Assembly: GCF_000814845.2 (NCBI RefSeq) | Contig: NZ_CP010431.2 | Span: 1 to 64,000 of the forward strand | Length of the DNA stretch: 64,000 bases | Origin: Pandoraea sputorum | Lineage (GTDB): Bacteria; Pseudomonadota; Gammaproteobacteria; Burkholderiales; Burkholderiaceae | Direction: 5' to 3' | Part shown: positions 25,154 through 33,349 of the stretch, piece after piece | How the letters are laid out: every line of letters starts with the position of its first letter | Position numbering within the stretch: the first letter of the stretch is position 1 | The notes under the pieces: model-generated | What the model was told of the DNA's origin: nothing | What the model saw: only the letters and a program-made list of their open reading frames with translations | Databases searched by the model: none | Translations under genes and position numbers: made by a program

Positions 25154-27040
25154 TCAGGCCGCCAGCCGTTGCGACCCGCCGACCACCGCCAGCGCCGGCG
25201 TGTGGGCACCGCCAAAGCCGTGCGAATCCGCAGAGTGTCCTTCGCGCAGACGGAAGCGGGCCACCGTCTCTGCCAGCATGCGCGCCTGCTCGCTGAGCAT
25301 GGCCGACGCGGCCGCCGACTCTTCCACCAGCGCGGCGTTCTGCTGCGTCGCCTGATCCATCTCCGACACCGACCGATCGATCTGACTGATGCCCGCGCTT
25401 TGCTCGGTCATCGCGCTGTGAATCTCGCTCACCAGACGCTGGACGCGCGTGATGCCGTCGACGATCTCATGCATCGTCGTGCCGGCCGCCTGCACGCGTT
25501 CTGTGCCGCTCTTCACGTTCTGAACGGACGTCTCGATCAGGCCCTTGATTTCCTGTGCAGCGGCGGCGCTGCGTTGCGCCAGCGTACGCACTTCTCCGGC
25601 GACCACTGCAAAGCCGCGGCCCTGCTCGCCCGCGCGCGCCGCTTCCACGGCGGCGTTGAGCGCGAGGATGTTCGTCTGGAAGGCAATGCCGTCGATCACG
25701 CTGATGATTTCCGTAATTCGCTCCGACGACTGCGTAATGGCGGCCATCGTGCCCACGGCGTCGGTGACGACCTGGCCCCCGCGTGCGGCGGCGGCGCTCG
25801 CGTCGTTGGCCAGACGCGTCGCATGCTCGGCGGTGTCGGCCGTCTGCTTGACGCTCGACGTCAGCTCTGTGAGCGCGGACGACGTCTCCTGCAACGACCC
25901 GGCCGATGCCTCGGTGCGCTGCGACAGATCGCGGTTGCCCATTTCGATCTCGCTTGTCGCCGACGTCATCGACGACACGCCGGTGCGCACGTCGAGCATG
26001 ACCGAGCTGATCTTGTCGACGAAGGCATTGAAGGACTTCGAGATTTGCGCGACTTCGTCGTGACCGGTCACATCCAGACGCTGGGTCATGTCACCGTCGC
26101 CCGAGCCGATGGTGTCCATCGCGTCGCGCACGATCGACAGGCGCTTGAAGGCGCGCGACGTGAAGATCGAGGCGATGAGCAAGGCAACGAGCGTGAGGAC
26201 CACCAGCGTGACGATGGTGGCCGTGAGCACGTGCGTGAGACCCGACGTGGCTTCCGCGCGGTCGAGCGCGACCACCAGATACCAGTCCGTGCCGGGAATG
26301 CGTTTGGCCTTGAGCAGCTTGAGCGCGCCGGACAGTTCCATCGAGACCGGTGCGGCGCCGTCGGCCGCCATACCGGGCAGAGCGTCGGCGGTGAGCGCGG
26401 CGGAAACGTCGGTCGACGGCTTGAGCGAGTACTTGCTGTCCGGGTGAGCGATCACCTGCCCGTCGCTGGCGACGACCAGCGCGAGGCTCGACGGCGTGGG
26501 GTGAACGGCCTTGATGATGTCCTGCACGCCGGTGAGCGCCACCGCACCGCTGATCGCACCGGTCGTCTGACCGTCACGCACGAGCGGCGCGGTGAAGGCT
26601 ACGTAAGGAATGCCCGTCGACGAATCGCCGTACGGCTTGGTGACGGTCAGCTTACCGGCCGCGACCGCGCTCTTGTACCAGGGGCGGGCCGTCGGATCGT
26701 AGTCCGCCGGGGTGGGCGCGGTGGAGAAGAACGTCTTGTCCGACCAGCCGATGCTGGTGATCGGGAAGTCGTTGGTCTTGCCCATGAGCTTCACGAGGCC
26801 GGTCGGATCGCCCTTTTCCACCACTTGCGAGGTGGCGACGACCGCCTGCGCCTTGTCGGCCGCCCAGCGCTCGACGGTACCTGCGTTGCCGTTAGCCACG
26901 GCCGAGAGCGTGTGCTCGATGCTCGACATCATGCTGTCGCGCACGATCACGTAGGTCGTAACGCCTGAGAGGATCAGCGCGCCCACGACCGTCAGACAGG
27001 TGATGAGCAGAATCCGGGTTCGCAACGAAGTGACTTTCAT
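25154..27040 (-). CDS. methyl-accepting chemotaxis protein
   Basis: 628 aa chemoreceptor. A first membrane segment (about residues 8-30) and a second (about 280-303) enclose a large periplasmic Cache-type ligand domain containing [23 protein letters not shown], typical of dCache amino- or organic-acid sensors. HAMP follows, then the cytoplasmic signalling domain with the invariant hairpin tip [26 protein letters not shown]. It ends without an NWETF-type CheR-docking pentapeptide. A sigma28-like promoter lies upstream, linking it to the flagellar regulon. Confidence 0.95.
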   Translation of the reverse strand: MKVTSLRTRILLITCLTVVGALILSGVTTYVIVRDSMMSSIEHTLSAVANGNAGTVERWAADKAQAVVATSQVVEKGDPTGLVKLMGKTNDFPITSIGWSDKTFFSTAPTPADYDPTARPWYKSAVAAGKLTVTKPYGDSSTGIPYVAFTAPLVRDGQTTGAISGAVALTGVQDIIKAVHPTPSSLALVVASDGQVIAHPDSKYSLKPSTDVSAALTADALPGMAADGAAPVSMELSGALKLLKAKRIPGTDWYLVVALDRAEATSGLTHVLTATIVTLVVLTLVALLIASIFTSRAFKRLSIVRDAMDTIGSGDGDMTQRLDVTGHDEVAQISKSFNAFVDKISSVMLDVRTGVSSMTSATSEIEMGNRDLSQRTEASAGSLQETSSALTELTSSVKQTADTAEHATRLANDASAAAARGGQVVTDAVGTMAAITQSSERITEIISVIDGIAFQTNILALNAAVEAARAGEQGRGFAVVAGEVRTLAQRSAAAAQEIKGLIETSVQNVKSGTERVQAAGTTMHEIVDGITRVQRLVSEIHSAMTEQSAGISQIDRSVSEMDQATQQNAALVEESAAASAMLSEQARMLAETVARFRLREGHSADSHGFGGAHTPALAVVGGSQRLAA

Positions 27041-27161
27041 GGGCTTTCATCGATAGGCCCGTAAGCGAGCCGTGGATTGGGGGCGGCCGCTCGGGCAATT
27101 GGGGGTGCCGTTGCAGCGAAACAGTGAATCTGCTACTTCCATTACGTCCTTGCTCTCTGCG

Positions 27162-27189
27162 CTTACGGCTCAACGGCGCAATAACTTTA
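27162..27189 (-). promoter_or_regulatory. probable sigma28 (FliA) promoter for the chemoreceptor
   Basis: On the minus strand TAAAG (27185-27189), a 15-bp spacer, then GCCGTAAG (27162-27169) agrees with the FliA consensus TAAAG-N15-GCCGATAA. It lies about 120 bp before the chemoreceptor ATG. Confidence 0.6.
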
Positions 27190-27277
27190 ATGAGCAGGAA
27201 TCAACGCCCCTGTGCTGCCCTTCAACGCTGGGTCCGATGCCCTTCAACGGTGCCCTCTGCCGCTGGTTCGAGATTTC

Positions 27278-27751
<474 letters not shown>

Positions 27752-27821
27752 GACCGTCTCCCGTTTTGAAACGATAGACGGATGATGGCACAGGCGTTGC
27801 CCGAGGAGATTCGCTACCCGT

Positions 27822-27972
27822 CGAGACCCTTCCCCACGCGGTTGCGTTGAGAACATCCCAAGTGCCGTCCCGGTGATTCACGGTACCAAAGCTGGGGGTC
27901 GAAAAGCGCAAGTGCGCCGCGTTATCGGTGCCAATCTGGAACTCCGATTAACGGAATTTGAAGGAGTGGGTC
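27822..27972 (+). repeat. leader repeat, copy 1
   Basis: About 150 bp immediately before the first paralogue. It is shared with 29130-29281 and 30450-30594 at high identity by eye, with common blocks such as TCCCCAYGCGGTTGC, CCAAAGCTG and TATCGGTGCCAATCTGGAA, and an AAGGAGTG ribosome-binding site at its end. On the other strand it opens a small frame with consensus GTWD...ATAWG; in this copy that frame is degraded. Confidence 0.8.
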
Positions 27973-28884
27973 ATGGAATCGGTTTCAAATAACAACGTGG
28001 TGACAGGCGTCCCGCCGACTGTCGTGCAAGTCGAGTCGGAAGAGCGCAGACCAAGTGCCGGTGGACTGACGACCGACCTGAGTGCCGTGGCTCAGGCGCG
28101 TCCCGACCCGGCACCGTTGGGAGAGGGGCATGCCCCTGCCGTATTGCGTAGCAATGTCGCTGCGCGCGCGGCAAGCGGTACGGAATGGGCGGCGACGGTC
28201 GAAAAAGTGAAGCAGGAGGTATGGCAGGCCGTTCGCGATGGCGTGGCTGCCGGACACGACATGAATACGCCAGCTTCGTTTCTGGCGCTGGATGAAGAAG
28301 GAAAGAAGCAAGTTGTCCAGTTGACGGTCAACTGGGTGTTCACGCCGGTCAACGAGGAGACGGAAAATCGGTTCAACCGTTTTACCTCTAACGGAGATGT
28401 GAGGCTATACCTCAAGAGAACCGTGTCCAAGGAGGATCACGACAAGATTCTCAACGTGTTGGCGAAGATTCCCGGAAAGGCTCGACATTATGTCGAACTG
28501 CGGATGAAGAACTACGGGATGGTCGCGAAAATCTACAACAACATTGTCGATCAGGCCAAAGACGATATCTGGCAGGCGACGACTGATGGAATGACGTTCA
28601 ACAGAGCGGCCACCACGCCAGCTTCATTCTGGAAGCTGTCGGAGAATCAAAGGAAATCTGTTGTTCAGGACGCTGTCGGCAAGCTACCGGGCATCAGCGG
28701 AATACAAGTTGAACCCCGTCTCAAGTCCCTCGATGGCAACCCGGATTTTCAGAGCTATATGAAGGGAACGTTAACCCCCTGGAATTACAACTACATGATG
28801 GACAAGTTCAAGTTTCATGAACACTACGATACCCGGATGCGCATCAAGGAAATCGTCGATCGCCTGGACATGGTTAGCGGGTGA
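27973..28884 (+). CDS. tandem paralogue 1, uncharacterised two-repeat protein
   Basis: 303 aa from the ATG at 27973 behind AAGGAG. No signal peptide or membrane segment. A variable, Pro/Ala-rich N-terminus (about 1-65) precedes two copies of an about 85-residue helical module. The first (about 75-160) has VWQAVRDGV, TPASFLALDEEGKKQVVQLT and WVFTPVN...RFNRFTSN...YLKRTVS. The second (about 190-290) has DIWQATTDGM, TPASFWKLSE and YMKGTLT. I know no named family. Two relatives follow in tandem, each with the same leader, so the locus expands by duplication. More AT-rich than flanking genes. Confidence 0.7.
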   Translation: MESVSNNNVVTGVPPTVVQVESEERRPSAGGLTTDLSAVAQARPDPAPLGEGHAPAVLRSNVAARAASGTEWAATVEKVKQEVWQAVRDGVAAGHDMNTPASFLALDEEGKKQVVQLTVNWVFTPVNEETENRFNRFTSNGDVRLYLKRTVSKEDHDKILNVLAKIPGKARHYVELRMKNYGMVAKIYNNIVDQAKDDIWQATTDGMTFNRAATTPASFWKLSENQRKSVVQDAVGKLPGISGIQVEPRLKSLDGNPDFQSYMKGTLTPWNYNYMMDKFKFHEHYDTRMRIKEIVDRLDMVSG

Positions 28885-29006
28885 CGCTATCGGATGCGGG
28901 AACCATCCACATGAACTTCCCCGACAATCTGATCCATCGCCTCGATATCCCGGCGGATGTGCGGGGGCAGGTCAAGGTCACGTTTGAAGCCATCGACGAC
29001 TGTTGA
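28881..29006 (+). CDS. possible 41-aa coupled ORF
   Basis: A GTG start overlaps the stop of paralogue 1 (GTGA). The product reads plausibly as folded protein (MNFPDNLIHRLDIPADV, QVKVTFEAIDDC), more like the C-terminal end of a larger protein than random sequence. It may be a fragment carried along in a duplication. It overlaps the minus-strand frame at 28887-29219 and only one of the two is likely to be used. Confidence 0.35.
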   Translation: MTLSDAGTIHMNFPDNLIHRLDIPADVRGQVKVTFEAIDDC

Positions 29007-29219
29007 CTGCGCGCTTACGTGGGTTTCGCATACAGCCAATAAATCGGAAAAACCGAGGGTCGTCGCCTGACAGCCCTCGGCGAGTTCGTCATCTTGCGTT
29101 GAGAAAAGCACGCAACGATCTTCGTCCATCGAGACCATTCCCCATGCGGTTGCATCGCGAACGTCCCAAGTGCGGACCCGTTGATTCACGGTTCCAAAGC
29201 TGGGGGTCGGAAAGCGCAA
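28887..29219 (-). CDS. possible divergent small ORF with ABC-ATPase-like tail, copy 2
   Basis: 110 aa from a TTG 62 bp away from, and divergent to, the paralogue 2 start. It begins RFPTPSFGTVNQ, continues RTWDVRDATAWGMV and then DRCVLFSTQDDELAEGCQAT, which matches the H-loop end of the nearby ABC ATPase (DHCVMFSTHDDELAEGCRAT). The beginning is shared with 30359-30538. It may be a real small gene or a relic of ABC-gene duplication. Confidence 0.3.
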   Translation of the reverse strand: MRFPTPSFGTVNQRVRTWDVRDATAWGMVSMDEDRCVLFSTQDDELAEGCQATTLGFSDLLAVCETHVSAQSTVVDGFKRDLDLPPHIRRDIEAMDQIVGEVHVDGSRIR

Positions 29220-29281
29220 GTGCGCCGCGCTATCGGTGCCAATCTGGAAGTCCGATCAATGGAATTTGAAGGAGTGTGAAC
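29130..29281 (+). repeat. leader repeat, copy 2
   Basis: Second copy of the leader, ending in AAGGAGTG before paralogue 2. Unlike copy 1 it is joined on its left (29073-29127) to sequence that, on the minus strand, encodes the tail of an ABC ATPase. Confidence 0.8.
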
Positions 29282-30298
29282 ATGGATTCGATTTCAAACG
29301 TTAACGTGACGGCACCCGCCATATCAACCGTCGTACCCGAGGCGGACCGAGGGGACGATACCGTCCAATTGAGTCGCGACCTGAATGCCGCAGTTCAGGC
29401 ACCTACCGACTCGTCGTTACCGATGTCAAAGTCTACGTTTGTCTCTTCAAGCACCACTATCGAGACACGTTCGGCAGGTCGGGTGGATAGGGAGGCGAAG
29501 ATCGAAAATGCGAAGCAAGAAATGTGGCAAGTGATTCGTGAGTGTGTGGCCGCAGAACGCACCATGATCATGCCGTACTCGCTTATTGAACTGGATGAAG
29601 CGGGGCGAAAGCAGGTCACTAAGATGACCGTCGAGTGGGCGTTAACTCCGGTCAATAGCGATACGGGAAAGTGGTTCGATTGCCTGACAAAAAATGAAAT
29701 GATCAGGGAGTATCTAAAGGACACGGTTTCAGAGGAAATGGAAAAAGAGGTACGCAAAATCCCGGAATTGATAAACGTCCTCGGTGGGATTTACTACTAC
29801 GACATGCTTCGAGGGAATTCGAACCGAAGCGCGACGACAGGCTCGGTGCCGAATTTCACACCGGAAAAAACGATTCCTCCCGACCCTACAAAATCCGGCG
29901 AGCTGCCCGCAGACGCGACATCACGTACGAATGTCGCATTGCATTCGGCAACTGGTGTGGGCAATGAGGTGCGGGAGGAAAGCGCCAAACAGGAGATGTG
30001 GATAATGGTTCGTGATGGTGTGAAGCATCATCACGACATGATCATGCCAGCTTCGTTCATGTTACTGGATGAAGATGGAAGGAAGAGGGTCGCCAAGCTA
30101 ACGGTTCAGTGGGTCTTCACGCCGGTCGATGCGAATACCGAGAAATGGTTTAATCGCTTTACGGGAAATAAGACTATCCAGCCGTATTTGAAGAGTACCG
30201 TGACAAAGAGTACCAGGGCTGAGGCCGATAAAATAAGATACCTGAAGGACGTCGTTGAAAGAATTCATCAATATGGAATGTTGATTTGGAATTCCTGA
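29282..30298 (+). CDS. tandem paralogue 2, uncharacterised two-repeat protein
   Basis: 338 aa from the ATG at 29282; an in-frame GTG six bases earlier is less well placed to the AAGGAG. Layout as in paralogue 1: a variable N-terminus (about 1-75, Ser/Thr-rich), one module (ENAKQEMWQVIRECV, YSLIELDEAGRKQVTKMT, EWALTPVN, YLKDTVS), a linker, and a second module (ESAKQEMWIMVRDGV, PASFMLLDEDGRKRVAKLT, QWVFTPVD, WFNRFTGN, YLKSTVT). The second module is closest to the first module of paralogue 1, which suggests unequal exchange between copies. No signal peptide. A clean terminator follows. Confidence 0.7.
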   Translation: MDSISNVNVTAPAISTVVPEADRGDDTVQLSRDLNAAVQAPTDSSLPMSKSTFVSSSTTIETRSAGRVDREAKIENAKQEMWQVIRECVAAERTMIMPYSLIELDEAGRKQVTKMTVEWALTPVNSDTGKWFDCLTKNEMIREYLKDTVSEEMEKEVRKIPELINVLGGIYYYDMLRGNSNRSATTGSVPNFTPEKTIPPDPTKSGELPADATSRTNVALHSATGVGNEVREESAKQEMWIMVRDGVKHHHDMIMPASFMLLDEDGRKRVAKLTVQWVFTPVDANTEKWFNRFTGNKTIQPYLKSTVTKSTRAEADKIRYLKDVVERIHQYGMLIWNS

Positions 30299-30331
30299 TG
30301 GATGTGTGGGCGCGTTGACAAATTCGACATG

Positions 30332-30360
30332 AAGTTCGCCGGGATGCCGGCGAACTTTTT
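30332..30360 (+). terminator. rho-independent terminator after paralogue 2
   Basis: AAGTTCGCCGG (30332-30342) pairs exactly with CCGGCGAACTT (30347-30357) around GATG, then TTT. It lies 33 bp after the stop. Confidence 0.88.
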
Positions 30361-30538
30361 ATACGGAAGGGCATTTGTCAGTCCAGAAGTAACCCTCGGC
30401 GAGTTCGTCATCATTCGTCGAGAAAAGTACGCAACGGTCTTCACCCAGCACGACCATTCCCCATGCGGTTGCGTCGCGAATGTCCCAAGTGCCAGCCCAC
30501 TGATTCACGCTACCAAAGCTGCGTGTCGAAAAGCGCAA
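30359..30538 (-). CDS. possible divergent small ORF with ABC-ATPase-like tail, copy 3
   Basis: 59 aa from a TTG 56 bp away from, and divergent to, paralogue 3. It starts RFSTRSFGSVNQ, then GTWDIRDATAWGMVVLG and DRCVLFSTNDDELAEGY, parallel to 28887-29219. Comparison of the two copies shows both silent and replacement changes, so selection on the protein is unclear. Its 3-prime end runs into the terminator of paralogue 2. Confidence 0.3.
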   Translation of the reverse strand: MRFSTRSFGSVNQWAGTWDIRDATAWGMVVLGEDRCVLFSTNDDELAEGYFWTDKCPSV

Positions 30539-30594
30539 ATGCGCCGCGCTATCGGTGCCAATCTGGAACTCCCACCCATTAAAGGAGTTGAGTC
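30450..30594 (+). repeat. leader repeat, copy 3
   Basis: Third copy of the leader, ending in AAAGGAGTTGAGTC before paralogue 3; again joined on its left (30393-30446) to an ABC-ATPase-tail-like stretch in antisense. Confidence 0.8.
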
Positions 30595-31266
30595 ATGCCT
30601 CAGATTGAAAGCGGGAATACACATGCAGCGGATCTGGTTGAACTAATGCCGTCGCGGCCCTACACATCGGAATCCATTCGTCAGGACAAGCCGCCCCTGG
30701 CCGATGACCTGTGTCGTGTGTCTCACGGCGCGTGTCACTCGATTCTGCACCCGCAGCTCGGAAATGGAGACATTCAGCTATGCGTCACGACGCATGCCGT
30801 CGGGGCTCACCACCTTGCGGTATCGATAAAGACAAGTCGGCCAAGTCCGGGAACGATCGATACAGGCGAGCCGGATCAGAAAATCGATGACGTGAAAGAA
30901 GGCGAAGAGAGCGGTGACGTAACGGACGCCCATGAGGCCATCGAAAACGCAAAGACAGACTTACAGACGGCGATTCGTAATAGGTATCACCACGACAACA
31001 AGACCGAGTTGCCGGGATCGTTTTCAAAGTTGAGCGAAGCCGGGAAGAAAGAGGTAATTACGTTTGCCGTTGATTGGGCACTGTCGGACTCCAGTGAAAT
31101 GACGCCCAAATGGTTTGCCTCAACGCTCGGCCTTGCTGCGGATGAGGGGCTCGTCAAATATCTGGACCAGACCGTCTCTCAGACTACGTATGACAAGCTG
31201 GACGATCTCGTCGAAAACGCATTCGTGAAATCCGTCATCGATGCGTTCGGTATGCGGATCAAATAA
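30595..31266 (+). CDS. tandem paralogue 3, uncharacterised one-repeat protein
   Basis: 223 aa. The N-terminal half (about 1-105) is unrelated to the other paralogues. It is followed by an acidic linker (DQKIDDVKEGEESGDVTD) and one module (ENAKTDLQTAIRNRY, LPGSFSKLSEAGKKEVITFAVDWAL, PKWFAS, YLDQTVS). The ATG at 30595 follows AAAGGAG. Common module plus changing N-termini suggests that the module is the shared anchoring or delivery part and the N-termini vary in function; this is inference. No signal peptide seen. Confidence 0.65.
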   Translation: MPQIESGNTHAADLVELMPSRPYTSESIRQDKPPLADDLCRVSHGACHSILHPQLGNGDIQLCVTTHAVGAHHLAVSIKTSRPSPGTIDTGEPDQKIDDVKEGEESGDVTDAHEAIENAKTDLQTAIRNRYHHDNKTELPGSFSKLSEAGKKEVITFAVDWALSDSSEMTPKWFASTLGLAADEGLVKYLDQTVSQTTYDKLDDLVENAFVKSVIDAFGMRIK

Positions 31267-31282
31267 TTCGAAATGCATTCCG

Positions 31283-31313
31283 GGTTCGCCGTGTGCTTAC
31301 GTCGGCGAACCTT
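31283..31313 (+). terminator. hairpin after paralogue 3
   Basis: GGTTCGCCG (31283-31291) pairs with CGGCGAACC (31303-31311) and is followed by TTCTC. The stem is related to the paralogue 2 terminator but the T-tract is poor. Confidence 0.5.
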
Positions 31314-31365
31314 CTCGTGCGTCGAGAGCGACGATGCGTCTTGCCGGAAAACGGCCTTGCACGGC

Positions 31366-32013
31366 CTATCGCGAGAATGCTGCGGGAAATTCGAGGGGCG
31401 TCGCCCGACATCCCTCGGCCAGTTCGTCGTCATGCGTCGAGAACATAACGCAGTGATCCTTGCCAAGCGCAGAAAACAAATCAATCAGCACGGCGCGCGA
31501 AGGACCGTCGAGGCCGCCGGTGGGTTCGTCTGCGAGGATAACGCGCGGTGCACCGAACAACACCGCCGTCAGATAAAACTTGCGACGGGTGCCCGTCGAC
31601 ATCTGCTCGAAACGCTTCTCCATATGGGGCGTCAGGCTGAAGCGCTCGGCGAGATCGAGGACGTTTGCGCTCACCGTCACCTGACGTTGTGTCGCGCGTT
31701 GCTCAAGGAAACCACGGCCCGTTTGCATGGGTTCCGTCATGCAATCGAACGGTACGACCGCCAGCGCGGCCTTTGCCGCGCCGGGGGCGCTCTGCATGGA
31801 ATGCCCGTCGATCCATACCTTGCCCCCTCCCGCATCGACGGTGCCTGCGAGCATGCCGAGCAGCGTGGTCTTGCCGCCGCCGCCTTCATCGCGTAGCGCG
31901 AAGCAACCGGGGCCGGTGTTGAAACGCAGGTTCTCGAAAAGCGTGAAATCGTCGAAACGTCGAGTGAGTCCTTCGAAGCGAAGCAGTGACTCGTGAGGCA
32001 TGACTTCGCTCAT
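31366..32013 (-). CDS. ABC transporter ATP-binding protein, unusual Walker A
   Basis: 215 aa from the ATG at 32013, overlapping the rcnR stop as ATGA. ABC features: Walker A region DEGGGGKTTLL (the first Gly of GxxxxGK is Asp here), a signature-like MSTGTRRK, Walker B VILADEPTGGLD and H-loop FSTHDDE. The signature variant is common in export-type ATPases. No permease gene lies next to it, so its partner is elsewhere or lost. Stretches resembling its C-terminal end occur in antisense at 29073-29127 and 30393-30446. Co-transcription with rcnR suggests metal-linked expression, but no function is proven. Confidence 0.75.
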   Translation of the reverse strand: MSEVMPHESLLRFEGLTRRFDDFTLFENLRFNTGPGCFALRDEGGGGKTTLLGMLAGTVDAGGGKVWIDGHSMQSAPGAAKAALAVVPFDCMTEPMQTGRGFLEQRATQRQVTVSANVLDLAERFSLTPHMEKRFEQMSTGTRRKFYLTAVLFGAPRVILADEPTGGLDGPSRAVLIDLFSALGKDHCVMFSTHDDELAEGCRATPLEFPAAFSR

Positions 32014-32279
32014 TTCAGATAAGCCTTGATGACGTGAAGTAAGGGGGCCAGTTCGGCTTCGCGGTGAGCCTGATCCGGTTCGTGGATGACGTGATCGACG
32101 AGATGGCCCTCGATGACAGCGCCCATCAGCCCATTGATGGCACCGCGGATCGCTGCGATCTGCTGGAGGATCTCGACGCAGTCCCCCTCTTCGCTCAACT
32201 GCCGCTCCAACGCCTGCGTCTGCCCTTGAATGCGACGCACCCGTGCCAATAGCTTGTTCTTGTCCCGAATCGTATGCAC
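32010..32279 (-). CDS. rcnR: nickel/cobalt-responsive repressor RcnR
   Basis: 89 aa, CsoR/RcnR/FrmR family four-helix repressor that releases DNA on binding Ni(II) or Co(II). It begins MHTIRDKNKLLARVRRIQGQ and contains the conserved Cys (GDCVEILQQIAAIRGAINGLM) and GHLVDHVIH. The N-terminal His, the Cys and the helix-2 His residues fit the RcnR ligand set better than FrmR. It is divergent from rcnA across a G-rich operator, which supports the assignment. Confidence 0.88.
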   Translation of the reverse strand: MHTIRDKNKLLARVRRIQGQTQALERQLSEEGDCVEILQQIAAIRGAINGLMGAVIEGHLVDHVIHEPDQAHREAELAPLLHVIKAYLK

Positions 32280-32333
32280 GGCTCGTCGCGCCCCTGTTCA
32301 TGAAAATCGAATGAAAAAATCCTAACACAAATA

Positions 32334-32348
32334 TACTGGTGGGGAGTA
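32334..32348. promoter_or_regulatory. RcnR operator
   Basis: TACTGGTGGGGAGTA fits the RcnR site type: TACT and AGTA arms around a G-tract. It lies between the divergent rcnR and rcnA starts, in an AT-rich promoter stretch. Confidence 0.75.
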
Positions 32349-32387
32349 TATTGCGGAGCATCGCACAACCCAAACGAGTCTCCTGAA

Positions 32388-33224
32388 ATGGCCGATTTCC
32401 CGACCCTTCTCCAGCAAGGCAGCGCCTGGCTGTTCATTCCGAGCGCAATACTGCTCGGTGCATTGCACGGTTTGGAGCCTGGCCATTCCAAGACGATGAT
32501 GGCGGCGTTCATCGTTGCGGTTCGCGGCACCGTCGGACAGGCGGTGTTGCTCGGTCTTTCGGCAACGGTGTCGCACACGGCGGTGGTCTGGCTCGTCGCC
32601 ATGGCAGGCATGTACTTCGGGCGTAACTGGAACCCCGAAGCGTCCGAGCCGTACTTCGAAGTGGTGTCGGGCGTTCTGATTCTTATGGTGGCGGGATGGA
32701 TGCTATGGCGTACGTGGCGCGACAGTCATCGTGAGCATACGCACCATCATGCCGACCATGACCATGACCATGACCATGACCATGACCATGACCATCGGCA
32801 TGCTCAACCGCAGGTATTGAGCGCCATCGGCGACGGCTATCAGGATGCCCACGAGCGCGCGCACGCCCGCGACATCGAGAAGCGCTTCGCCGGACGCGAA
32901 GTCACGACTGGCCAGATCGTCATGTTCGGTCTGACGGGCGGTCTTGTGCCCTGCCCCGCCTCGATCACCGTGCTGCTGCTGTGCCTGCAACTCAAGCGCT
33001 TCGCACTCGGTGCGGGATTGGTGCTGTGCTTCAGCATCGGACTGGCGATGACGATGGTAGCGTCCGGTGCACTGGCCGCGCTCAGCGTGCGGCATGTGTC
33101 GCGTCGCTGGACCGGGTTTGGTGAGTTCGCGCGTAAAGCGCCGTACTTCTCCGGCGCGTTGATCGTACTCGTCGGCATGTACGTCATCTATCGGGGCGCT
33201 TCGCACATTCTTCTGTACGCCTGA
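32388..33224 (+). CDS. rcnA: nickel/cobalt efflux protein RcnA
   Basis: 278 aa inner-membrane exporter of Ni(II)/Co(II). The first helix pair contains the family signature HGLEPGHSKTMMAAF (about residues 27-41). A cytoplasmic or periplasmic His/Asp-rich loop (about 112-135) carries seven Asp-His pairs and should bind metal. The second half has TGGLVPCPASITVLLL and further helices. Length matches E. coli RcnA (274). Regulated by the divergent rcnR through the operator at 32334. Confidence 0.93.
   Translation: MADFPTLLQQGSAWLFIPSAILLGALHGLEPGHSKTMMAAFIVAVRGTVGQAVLLGLSATVSHTAVVWLVAMAGMYFGRNWNPEASEPYFEVVSGVLILMVAGWMLWRTWRDSHREHTHHHADHDHDHDHDHDHDHRHAQPQVLSAIGDGYQDAHERAHARDIEKRFAGREVTTGQIVMFGLTGGLVPCPASITVLLLCLQLKRFALGAGLVLCFSIGLAMTMVASGALAALSVRHVSRRWTGFGEFARKAPYFSGALIVLVGMYVIYRGASHILLYA
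32754..32795 (+). repeat. hexanucleotide tandem repeat encoding (Asp-His)7
   Basis: Seven exact copies of GACCAT within rcnA. The repeat keeps the frame, so slippage would only change the length of the metal-binding loop. Confidence 0.95.
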
Positions 33225-33349
33225 ATCGCACCACCCGCCCACCGGTATCCGTGCAGACGGCGCACAAATGCTGTGCGCGTTACCGTCTGGTTCGCAGCGA
33301 TGCATCCCCCTAGACTGGGCACCTCATCAATCACCACCGAGGTTTACCC

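Noticed and set aside
25142..26968. 608-codon plus-strand frame over the chemoreceptor
   Set aside because: Arg/His-rich shadow; the minus-strand chemoreceptor has all signature motifs.
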